Translations under genes and position numbers: made by a program
The notes under the pieces: model-generated
Seen by the model: only the letters and a program-made list of their open reading frames with translations
Database searches by the model: none
What the model was told of the DNA's origin: nothing
In this document: piece after piece, positions 1-8,664 of the stretch
Position numbering within the stretch: position 1 is the first letter of the stretch
How the letters are laid out: each line of letters begins with the position of its first letter
Source of the DNA: Myxococcales bacterium
GTDB taxonomy: Bacteria > Myxococcota_A > Polyangia > Haliangiales > Haliangiaceae
DNA: 64,000 nt
Direction: 5' to 3'
Assembly: GCA_016717005.1 (NCBI GenBank)
Contig: JADJUF010000001.1
Coordinates: 806,001 to 870,000 of the forward strand

Positions 1-60
1 GACCTGGTTCTTGGGACACCCCAGGGACACGAAGTAGATATTCTGGCTCGCGCCGGTCAC
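1..60 (-). CDS. rimO: Ribosomal protein S12 methylthiotransferase RimO, N-terminal fragment
   Basis: The reverse strand of the first 60 bases reads from a GTG at 60 as VTGASQNIYFVSLGCPKNQV and runs off the window. The SLGCPKN block is the hallmark start of the UPF0004 domain of RimO, the radical-SAM enzyme that adds a methylthio group to an aspartate of ribosomal protein S12. MiaB-type relatives normally have a GCQMN-like block here, so RimO is preferred. The Cys would be the first ligand of the auxiliary iron-sulfur cluster. Only 20 residues are visible, so the assignment rests on this one motif. Nothing recognisable lies between this start and the ATPase promoter region near 197. Confidence 0.75.
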   Translation of the reverse strand, partial: MTGASQNIYFVSLGCPKNQV

Positions 61-196
61 GATCGGCGCAGTCTGTCGGGGGTCGGGGGGACTGTCAACA
101 CGCCTGGGCCCGGGCGCCCCGGACGCGCGGTCCTCGGTGACCGGAGGGCCCGTCATCGAGCCGGCATCGATCGACCCGGCGAAGCCCACATCGCGC

Positions 197-256
197 TTGA
201 CGCACAACGAACTTGCTGTACAACGTAGTTGTTGCACAACGCGACTGCTGTGCAGC
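197..256 (+). promoter_or_regulatory. Promoter with operator-like repeat array for the ATPase pair
   Basis: ACAAC half-sites begin at 204, 220 and 236, exactly 16 bp apart, and GTTGT lies at 228-232. This gives two overlapping perfect palindromes, ACAAC-GTA-GTTGT (220-232) and GTTGT-TGC-ACAAC (228-240). A 21-bp segment at 202-222 recurs at 234-254 with 16 of 21 matches. GCTGTGCAGC at 247-256 is a further palindrome. A candidate sigma70 promoter, TTGACG (197-202), 16 bp, TACAAC (219-224), overlaps the sites, so a bound repressor would block it. The ATPase start codon is at 283. Confidence 0.55.
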
Positions 257-282
257 GTGGGCATGCACGAGGTGGGCGGCAC

Positions 283-1461
283 ATGAAGATCATCGTCGGT
301 AACACCGCAGAAGGAGATAACTTCTTTGGTCGACTCGGAGAACTGGCCCACCTCGACCGGTTGCTCGAAGGCCACCACGTCCTCCTGCTCGCGCCCCGCC
401 GCGTGGGCAAGAGCTCGCTGTTGCGGGCGTACCGGGCGCGGCCACGCACCGATGGCGCGGTCGTCGTCTACGCCGACGTACAGGACATCCGTCCCAGCGC
501 CGACGCTGAGGCGCAGTTCGTTCGCACGGTCCTCGACGCGATCTACACCACGCCGGCCGGCAAGGTAGCTCGCCCGGGCTGGTGGTCGCGGTGGCGCGCC
601 GGGCGCACATCCCGCATCAAGCAGGTGCAGCTCCCGGGCGGTGCCGGCGCTGAGCTCGAGCACCTCGCCACGGCGTGGCAGCACGATGCCGACGCAGCCT
701 TCGCGCGCGTCCTCGCGGGCGCCCCCCGTTGGGTCGTCTTGATCGATGAGCTGCCCAACGTGGTCGCGGCCCTGGCCGACCTCGACGCGAGCGGCGTGCG
801 CGCGCGGGCGTTCCTGGCCTGGTTCCGCGCGCTGCGCAATCGCTGCGACGGCAAGCTCCACTTCGTGGTGTGCGGCTCGATCGGCCTCGACAACGTCGCC
901 CGGCGCCTGCGCTGCACCGACACGATCAACGATCTGTGCTCGTGGACCATCGGCGCGTTCTCGGCCGAGGACGCCGATGCGTTCCTGGTCGCGCTGGGCG
1001 AGGCCTACGGCGCGGCGCTCACGCCCGAAGTGCGCGCGGCGATCGCGCACGAGCTGGAGTGGCTGATCCCGCACCACCTCCAGGCGATGGCCCAGGAGCT
1101 CATCGGCGCGGGCCGCACGACGATCGCCCCCGCCAGCGTCGCCGCGGCCACCGAGGCGCTGCTCGCCAACCGGACGTACTTCAACACCTGGGACGAGCGG
1201 CTGACGACCTCGCTCGGCGTCCCCCACGATGACCACGCGCGCGCGCTGCTGGTCGCCTGCGCGCACGATCGCGCGGGCGTGAGCCGGAGCATCCTCGCGC
1301 AGACGCTCGCGGCCGCCGGCGTCGGCGACAGCGATCGGGCCAAGACGCTCTCCTGGCTCATCGAGGTCCTGGTCCACGACGGCTACCTGGTCCTCGCTGA
1401 CGACCGATATCGCTTTCGCTCGGCCCTCCTCCGCCGCTACTGGCTCCGGAACTTCGCATGA
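283..1461 (+). CDS. AAA/STAND-type ATPase with C-terminal winged helix (first of a pair)
   Basis: A 392-residue P-loop ATPase resembling the archaeal-type ATPase family (ATPase_2/AAA_16). The Walker A motif APRRVGKS is at about residues 37-44, the Walker B motif WVVLIDEL at about 149-156, and a winged-helix-like C-terminus ends in YRFRSALLRRYWLRN, a typical closing block of this family. The ATG at 283 is chosen over an in-frame TTG at 229 because GAGGTGGG sits upstream of it and the TTG lies inside the operator palindrome. The stop overlaps the next ATPase start (ATGA), so the two are translationally coupled. Such proteins often act as nucleotide-dependent switches in signalling or defence; no effector domain is visible here, so the role is unknown. 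Confidence 0.8.
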   Translation: MKIIVGNTAEGDNFFGRLGELAHLDRLLEGHHVLLLAPRRVGKSSLLRAYRARPRTDGAVVVYADVQDIRPSADAEAQFVRTVLDAIYTTPAGKVARPGWWSRWRAGRTSRIKQVQLPGGAGAELEHLATAWQHDADAAFARVLAGAPRWVVLIDELPNVVAALADLDASGVRARAFLAWFRALRNRCDGKLHFVVCGSIGLDNVARRLRCTDTINDLCSWTIGAFSAEDADAFLVALGEAYGAALTPEVRAAIAHELEWLIPHHLQAMAQELIGAGRTTIAPASVAAATEALLANRTYFNTWDERLTTSLGVPHDDHARALLVACAHDRAGVSRSILAQTLAAAGVGDSDRAKTLSWLIEVLVHDGYLVLADDRYRFRSALLRRYWLRNFA

Positions 1462-3713
1462 CCCAACGCACCCGCCCGACCACCCTTCACAACCCGCACC
1501 TGCTCAGCAAGGACGAGCTGATCGCCGGCTTCATCGCCCGCCAGCCGCTCCTGGACGAGCTGGTCGATGATCTGCGCCGCGGCGGCGGACAGCACCACCT
1601 GCTGGTCGGCGCGCGCGGCACCGGCAAGACCACGCTGCTCCTGCGCCTAGGGCTGGCCATCGACGACGATCCGGCGCTGGCCAGGCGGGCCATCGCGCTG
1701 CGCTTCCCCGAGGAGCAGTACAACATCATCCGCGCCTCGGACCTGTGGCTCAACTGCCTCGACGCGCTGGTCGACGCGCTCGAGCGGCGCGGCGCCACCG
1801 ACGAGGCCAAGCGCCTCGAGGCCGTGATCGACGAGACCGACGCGCTCGACGACGAGGCCGAGCGGGCCGAGCGCGCGCTGGGGCAGCTCAGCGCCTGGGC
1901 CCGGCGCGCCAAGCGGCTGGTCGTGCTCTTGGTCGACAACCTCGACCTGGTCTTCGACCGCCTGAGCGAGTCGCACTGGGCGCTGCGCAAGGTGCTGACC
2001 GAGGACAAGCGCCTGGTGCTGGTCGGCGCCAGCTCGAGCGCGGTGCCCGAGACGTTCGAGTACGGCCAGGCGTTCTACGACTTCTTCAACGTCCACGAGC
2101 TGGGCGGGCTCGACGACGACGAGGCGCGCCGCGTGCTGGTGCGCCTGTCGGAGGTGCTGGGCACGCCGCAGGTGACGCAGGCCATCACTGACAACCCGGG
2201 GCGCCTGAAGTCGCTGCTGTTGCTCAGCGGTGGGACCCCGCGCACCCTGCAGCTCCTGCACGGCGTCCTGGCGCTCGGCAGCACCCGCAGCGCCGAGCGC
2301 GACATCGAGCTGATGCTCGACCAGGTCACGCCGTACTACAAGGCGCGCTTCGAGGACCTGCCGGCGCAGGCGCAGCAGATCGTCGACGCGGTGGCGCTGC
2401 ACTGGCACCCGATGACCGCGATCGAGTGCGCCGACAAGACCCGGCTCGACGTGACGCTGGTGTCGGCCCAGCTCACGCGCCTGGCGCGCCAGGGCGTGAT
2501 CGCCAAGGTGCCGCACGTCAGCGGCAAGCTGGGGTTCCAGATCGCCGAGCGGTTCTTCGGCATCTGGTACATGATGCGCGCCAGCCGGCGCCTGCGGCGC
2601 AAGCTGTTCTGGCTGGCGGTGTGTGTGCAGCAGCTGTACGGCCACGACGAGCTCGAGCGCCAGGCCGCGGACCTGCTGACCGCGACCGAGGGCCTCGCCG
2701 ACGCGGATCCGGCGAGGTTGCTGGCGTTCGCCGAGGCGTCGCAGGACCCGACGATGAAGCGGCGGCTCGAGCGGCGCGCGGTGTCGATGCTGGTGCGAGC
2801 CGGCGAATCGGCGCAGCAGTGGAACGGCCTCGACCTCGATGGCGCGGATCGCGACCTCAGAGACCACGCCGACTATGCACGCCGCCTCAAGCAGGTTCAC
2901 CGGATGATCGAGAAGCACATAGTGCCGCCGGAGGGAATGACGGCGACGCAATGCGCCGACGCGATGACCGGGGCACCAATTGCCTCCCTCGCTGAAAAAG
3001 AGCAAATTGCCGCCAACATCGCATCCGGCGACAGCGGCTCGGTTCATCTCCTCAATGCGCAGTCCGATAATAATTTCTGGCCAGAGGAACTACTCCGCGC
3101 CGTTCGACATGCCGAGATTGTGTCATTTGCTGACGCCAACTCTGTCGATGACGTCGACGACATCCTCAGTCGGGCCCGCGAGGCGGATCGCTCCGAAGTG
3201 CTCGCGTACATCGCAGGCTTGGCGTCACCCGCGGCTTCCGACGACGCTTTCGCGAGGCCAGAGCGGATCGACGTTGGGCTGGCGGTGATCTGGTCGCTTT
3301 CGAACGCACAGCACTGGCCGATCGCGAAGACTCGGATTGCAGAGGCCCTTTCACGGATCGATGACGATTCCGATCCGTTGTGGCAAGACGCGACGGTCTG
3401 GGTGATGGCGGCGAGTTTCGAGCGCGCCCGCGAGGCCGCCGACCTGTTGCATGAACTCAACCTCCACGAGCGCGCCCTGCCGCTCTACGAGGCGTTGCGC
3501 GCGTTCGCCGACGGCAAGACCGGCGACCTGACCCATCTCGCGCCCGAGGTCCGCGTCCCCACCGAACAGTACCTCGCTAGGTTTCGTGCCGCGGCGAGAG
3601 CTGACGCGGCCTCGCCCGCGCCACCGTCGCGCGCCCCCCCCAAGGCCGTGAGATCAGTGACAGCGCGCGCTGGCAAGCGAGGCGGTCCACGCCAGCGGAC
3701 GCGGCGGACCTGA
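1458..3713 (+). CDS. AAA/STAND-type ATPase with long helical C-terminus (second of a pair)
   Basis: A 751-residue P-loop ATPase. Walker A GARGTGKT is at about 51-58, Walker B LVVLLVDNLDLV at about 155-166, and a winged-helix-like region lies near 285-360. The remaining 350 residues look like alpha-helical repeats, possibly a sensor, and end in a basic Ala/Pro/Arg tail. It overlaps the upstream ATPase gene by 4 bases, so the two products probably work together. The segment 2820-3440, coding the helical part, has visibly lower GC (about 60 % over 2941-3180, hand-counted) than its surroundings, which suggests a recombined or horizontally acquired sensor region. No nuclease, TIR or other effector motif was recognised. 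Confidence 0.8.
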   Translation: MTQRTRPTTLHNPHLLSKDELIAGFIARQPLLDELVDDLRRGGGQHHLLVGARGTGKTTLLLRLGLAIDDDPALARRAIALRFPEEQYNIIRASDLWLNCLDALVDALERRGATDEAKRLEAVIDETDALDDEAERAERALGQLSAWARRAKRLVVLLVDNLDLVFDRLSESHWALRKVLTEDKRLVLVGASSSAVPETFEYGQAFYDFFNVHELGGLDDDEARRVLVRLSEVLGTPQVTQAITDNPGRLKSLLLLSGGTPRTLQLLHGVLALGSTRSAERDIELMLDQVTPYYKARFEDLPAQAQQIVDAVALHWHPMTAIECADKTRLDVTLVSAQLTRLARQGVIAKVPHVSGKLGFQIAERFFGIWYMMRASRRLRRKLFWLAVCVQQLYGHDELERQAADLLTATEGLADADPARLLAFAEASQDPTMKRRLERRAVSMLVRAGESAQQWNGLDLDGADRDLRDHADYARRLKQVHRMIEKHIVPPEGMTATQCADAMTGAPIASLAEKEQIAANIASGDSGSVHLLNAQSDNNFWPEELLRAVRHAEIVSFADANSVDDVDDILSRAREADRSEVLAYIAGLASPAASDDAFARPERIDVGLAVIWSLSNAQHWPIAKTRIAEALSRIDDDSDPLWQDATVWVMAASFERAREAADLLHELNLHERALPLYEALRAFADGKTGDLTHLAPEVRVPTEQYLARFRAAARADAASPAPPSRAPPKAVRSVTARAGKRGGPRQRTRRT

Positions 3714-3735
3714 GCCCGCCCGCCCGCACCGCCGC

Positions 3736-5106
<1,371 letters not shown>

Positions 5107-5121
5107 GCGGGTCCAGCACGG

Positions 5122-5137
5122 TACCATCGCGGCGGTG
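5122..5137 (+). promoter_or_regulatory. TANNNT -10 element, 7 nt before a GTG start
   Basis: TACCAT at 5122-5127 is followed by 7 nt and the GTG at 5135. No Shine-Dalgarno sequence fits, so the GNAT mRNA is probably leaderless. Confidence 0.5.
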
Positions 5138-5671
5138 CCCGCGCTCACCACCACCCGCCTGGAGCTGTGGCCGATCACGCTGCCGTTCGTGGAGGCCGTG
5201 ATGGCCGGCGACCGCGCGGCGGCCGAGGCGGTGTGCGGCGCGCCGCTGCCGACAGCGTGGCCCGGGCCCGATCTGATCGCCCGGGCGTTCGCGCCGTCGA
5301 TCGAGGAGGTCCGGGCCGATCCCGACACACGGCTGTGGGGCGACACGCTCCTGATCGCGCGCACCGGTCGGCGCCGGGTGGTCGGCAGCGTCGTGTTCCA
5401 CGGCCGCCCGCGCGACGGCGTCGCCGAGGTCGGGTACGGCGTCGACGATGACGAGCAGCGCCAGGGCTTCGCGACCGAGGGCGCGCGCGCGTGCGTCGAG
5501 TGGGCGCTGGCCGAGCCGGGCGTCACGGCCGTGACCGCGACCACGTTCCCGTGGCACACCGCGTCGCTGCGGGTGATCGCGCACCTCGGCATGCGCCCGT
5601 GCGGGCAGCGCGAGCACCCGTTCCTGGGCGAGCTGCTGGTGTTCGAGCGCCGCGGGCCGAGCGGCGGCTGA
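5135..5671 (+). CDS. GNAT-family N-acetyltransferase
   Basis: About 178 residues with the GNAT fold typical of RimJ/RimL-like enzymes. It starts VPALTTTRLELWPIT, the usual TxRLxL opening strand, and carries EVGYGVDDDEQRQGFATEGARA, the acetyl-CoA pyrophosphate loop (Q/R-x-x-G-x-G/A, here RQGFAT). The end HTASLRVIAHLGMRPCGQRE is the common N-x-x-S-x-R-x-x-x-K/H-x-G-F element. The GTG at 5135 is preferred to an ATG at 5105 because the -10-like hexamer lies between them. The substrate cannot be inferred. It is divergent from sdaA. Confidence 0.85.
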   Translation: MPALTTTRLELWPITLPFVEAVMAGDRAAAEAVCGAPLPTAWPGPDLIARAFAPSIEEVRADPDTRLWGDTLLIARTGRRRVVGSVVFHGRPRDGVAEVGYGVDDDEQRQGFATEGARACVEWALAEPGVTAVTATTFPWHTASLRVIAHLGMRPCGQREHPFLGELLVFERRGPSGG

Positions 5672-5756
5672 CCGCCGCGAGCACCACGACCGCCCCGGGT
5701 GGCAGCGGCGGCGGGCGATCGCCCGCGCCGCGTGATCGGCCGCGCCAGCCAGGCGG

Positions 5757-5771
5757 TATGGTCGGGCGGTG
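5757..5771 (+). promoter_or_regulatory. TANNNT -10 element, 6 nt before a GTG start
   Basis: TATGGT at 5757-5762 lies 6 nt before the GTG at 5769 of the octahaem cytochrome gene. No Shine-Dalgarno sequence is visible. Confidence 0.5.
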
Positions 5772-7499
5772 TCCCGTCGGCCCCTCGCGATCGCCGTCGT
5801 CGGCGCGGCCGCGCTGGGGCTCGCGCTGGCCGTGAGCGCGTCGGGCCGCCGCGGCGCCCGCCCGCTGGCCCTGACGCCGCCGGCCCGGCCCGCGGCGGTC
5901 GCGGCGCTGATCGCGGCGGCCCCGCCCTCGACCGAGGTCAGCAACATCGACGACGACGCCTACGTCGGCCCGGCCGCCTGCATCGAGTGCCACCCCGAAA
6001 ACGGCGCGCGCTGGCGCGCGGGGTTGCACGCGACGATGACCCAGGTGGCCACGCGCGCGGCGGTGGTCGGCCGCTTCGACGGCGCCCTGCTGCGCTACGG
6101 CGACGGCCGCGCGCGGTTCGACTGGCGGGACGACGCGCCGACGATGGAGCTGACCAGCGGCGACGGCGTCACCCGCCGCTTCAAGGTCACGCGCACGATC
6201 GGCACCCGGGCGCTGCAGGAGTACGTCGGGGTCGCGCAGGACGATCCCGCCGGGATCGAGGTGCGGCTGCCGTTCGGCTGGTGGCGCGCGCGCGCCGACT
6301 GGTACCCGCAGCCGTACTACGACTCGTGGTTCGACGCCGAGTGGCAGGGTGAGCGCCTCGCGTTCGATCCCACGGCGGCGGCGCTCGAGCCCTGGGCCGA
6401 TCGCTGCGCCTGGTGCCACAACACCTACCCGTTCGCGCTGCGCGCGGCGCGCCCCGACGTCGGCGTCGGCCCCGAGCGCGACCTCGCGCCGATGCCGCCG
6501 CTGATCACCGACAACCACCTGCCGATCGAGCGGCTGGTCACGGTCGGCATCAGCTGCGAGAGCTGTCATTTCGGCGGCCGCGCCCACGCCGAGGCGCCCG
6601 AGCAGGTCGCGCCGACCTTCGCGCCGCGCGGCCCCAAGGTCATCCCGGTCGACGACGCCCCGCTGCCGCCGACCGATCGCGACGATCCGCAGACGATCGG
6701 CGCGATCTGCGCGCAGTGCCACTCGACGCCGTCGCCGCGCTTCCCCGACGGCAGCCCCGCGCGCAACTCGAGCGAGTCGCTGGCGTTGGCCGCGGGCGCG
6801 TGCGCCAGCGCGATCCGCTGCGTCGACTGCCACGATCCCCACCAGCGCGGCCCCGACGCCGGCGGGCCCGATCGCGCGGCCCACCTCGCGGCGTGCGCGC
6901 GGTGCCACCCGGCGCTGGCCAGCCCGGCCGCGGCCCAGGCCCACGCCCGCCACGCCCCCGAGGACGCGTCGTGCCTCGACTGCCACCTGCCGCGGCTGGT
7001 GCAGGGCATCGGCACCTACGTGCGCTCGCACCGGATCTCGTCGCCGGGCGACCGGGACATGCTGGCCGCGGGCGCGCCCAACGCGTGCAACCTGTGCCAC
7101 CTCGATCGCTCGATCACCTGGACCGCGCGGGCGCTGGCGGACTGGGGGGTCACGATCGCGCCGCGGCCGGCGTGGCGGGCGGCCTACGGCGGCGACCTCG
7201 ACCGCGCGGTCGGCCCGATCTGGCTGGCGCACCGGGAGGCGTACGTGCGCATGGCGGCGGCGGCCGCTTATGCCCGGGTCGGCGATCGCGCGGCGCTGCC
7301 CCGGCTGATCGAGGTGCTCGACGACGACCACGCCAACACCCGCACGTGGATCCTGCTCGCGGTCGAGGCGCTGGCCGGGCGCCGGCTGCCGGTCGACCTG
7401 TACGATCCGCTGGCGCCGCCGGCGGTACGGGCGCGCCAGCTCGTCGAGCTGCGGCGCTGGGCCGCCGCCCTCGCTAGGGCGTCGGCGCGCCGACCGTGA
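5769..7499 (+). CDS. Octahaem c-type cytochrome with HEAT-like C-terminus
   Basis: A 576-residue exported protein. A signal peptide or membrane anchor (about 5-24) is followed by eight CxxCH haem sites: CIECH (71), CAWCH (213), CESCH (263), CAQCH (314), CVDCH (351), CARCH (376), CLDCH (402) and CNLCH (440), positions approximate after the first. The C-terminal 100 residues look like one or two HEAT-type helical pairs (AYVRMAAAAAYARVGDRAAL, then DHANTRTWILLAVEAL). The protein should carry electrons in the periplasm, perhaps as the redox part of a complex or a multihaem reductase. It resembles cytochrome c552/octahaem families in style, but no substrate motif is recognised. Its 3' end overlaps the convergent MFS gene by 26 bp. 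Confidence 0.88.
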   Translation: MSRRPLAIAVVGAAALGLALAVSASGRRGARPLALTPPARPAAVAALIAAAPPSTEVSNIDDDAYVGPAACIECHPENGARWRAGLHATMTQVATRAAVVGRFDGALLRYGDGRARFDWRDDAPTMELTSGDGVTRRFKVTRTIGTRALQEYVGVAQDDPAGIEVRLPFGWWRARADWYPQPYYDSWFDAEWQGERLAFDPTAAALEPWADRCAWCHNTYPFALRAARPDVGVGPERDLAPMPPLITDNHLPIERLVTVGISCESCHFGGRAHAEAPEQVAPTFAPRGPKVIPVDDAPLPPTDRDDPQTIGAICAQCHSTPSPRFPDGSPARNSSESLALAAGACASAIRCVDCHDPHQRGPDAGGPDRAAHLAACARCHPALASPAAAQAHARHAPEDASCLDCHLPRLVQGIGTYVRSHRISSPGDRDMLAAGAPNACNLCHLDRSITWTARALADWGVTIAPRPAWRAAYGGDLDRAVGPIWLAHREAYVRMAAAAAYARVGDRAALPRLIEVLDDDHANTRTWILLAVEALAGRRLPVDLYDPLAPPAVRARQLVELRRWAAALARASARRP

Positions 7500-8664
7500 C
7501 CCGGCGCAGCGCGACCGCCGCGAGGATCGCCAGGCCGGCCAGGCCGATCACGCCGCACAGCTGCATCGCGCTGGTGGCGCCGTAGAGCCCGGCGATCGGC
7601 GCGAACACGCCCATCGCGCCGCGGCGCACGATGCTCTCGACCGACAGGATCGTGGCGCGCCGGCCCGAGTCGGTGATCTCGCGGTTGAGCAGCGGCTTGA
7701 TCAGCGGCGAGTAGAGGCCGTTGGCCACGGCCTGCACCGCGAGCAAGAGCAGCACCCAGTTGCCGCGCAGCTCGGCCATCAGCACGAACGACACCGCCAG
7801 GCCGCCCAGCAGCGACCACAAGAGCACGTCGTCGCCGAGGCGCCGGCGCAGCGCGTGGACGCGGTGGGCCACCGCCGACGCGGTCAGGTACACCGCCGCG
7901 TAGACCAGGCCGATCTCGGCGTACGAGAAGTCGTGGCCGTTGAGCAGCGGCTGGTAGAGGTACACGGTCGCGCGCAGCAGCACGAACACCACCGCCGAGT
8001 AGCCGATGATCCACGCCAGGCGGCCGTTGCCGGCGACCTCGCCCAGCGCGCTGCGCATGTGCCCGACCCAGGTCCGCCACTGCAACATCGCGGCCCGGTC
8101 GCTGCGCGACACCGCCACGCGATCGTCGCGCATCGTCGCGGCGGTCGCGAACGCCGCGAGCGCCACGCCCGCGGTCACCAGGTACGGCAGGCCGAGATCG
8201 ATCATCGCCAGGCCGCCGCCGGCGGCGTAGGCCACCGCGCTGCCGGCCTGGTGCCAGGCCGACGCGGTGCTCTCGCGCTGGCCGTACTCGTGGGCGACGC
8301 CGTTGCTGGCCAGCAGATCGAACAGGTAGGCCGAGTCGGCGCCCGAGCACAGCGACATCGACACCGCCGCGAGGCACTCGCTGACCAGGAACCCACCGAA
8401 GCCGTGGGCGTGCCACGCCAGCAGGCACGACGCCGCCATCATCACCGCGCCGGCCATCATCGACGTGCGCCGGCCCAGCCGATCGGCGAAGGCGCCGGTG
8501 GGGATCTCGACGACGATCACCACCGCGCTGTAGATGCCGCCCAGGATCATGACGTCGCGGAACGTGAGGCCCCGCGACAGCATGTACGGGACGAAGATCG
8601 GCACCCACAGGTACGAGGTCGCCAGCAGGCGGAACAGGTAGAACAGCCGCAGGTCGCGCGCCAT
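7474..8664 (-). CDS. Major facilitator superfamily transporter
   Basis: A 396-residue, roughly 12-helix permease. The loop-2/3 signature is visible as GAFADRLGRRTSMMAG after helix 2, and a second half begins near RLAWIIGYSAVVF. Family knowledge suggests drug or small-molecule export, but the substrate is unknown. The ATG at 8664, giving MARDLRLFYLFRLL, is used; upstream in-frame residues are hydrophilic and overlap the preceding gene. It is the last gene of a minus-strand operon with the FAM20-like kinase and the zinc-ribbon/HEAT protein; the preceding stop and this start share bases (TGATG). Confidence 0.88.
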   Translation of the reverse strand: MARDLRLFYLFRLLATSYLWVPIFVPYMLSRGLTFRDVMILGGIYSAVVIVVEIPTGAFADRLGRRTSMMAGAVMMAASCLLAWHAHGFGGFLVSECLAAVSMSLCSGADSAYLFDLLASNGVAHEYGQRESTASAWHQAGSAVAYAAGGGLAMIDLGLPYLVTAGVALAAFATAATMRDDRVAVSRSDRAAMLQWRTWVGHMRSALGEVAGNGRLAWIIGYSAVVFVLLRATVYLYQPLLNGHDFSYAEIGLVYAAVYLTASAVAHRVHALRRRLGDDVLLWSLLGGLAVSFVLMAELRGNWVLLLLAVQAVANGLYSPLIKPLLNREITDSGRRATILSVESIVRRGAMGVFAPIAGLYGATSAMQLCGVIGLAGLAILAAVALRRVTVGAPTP

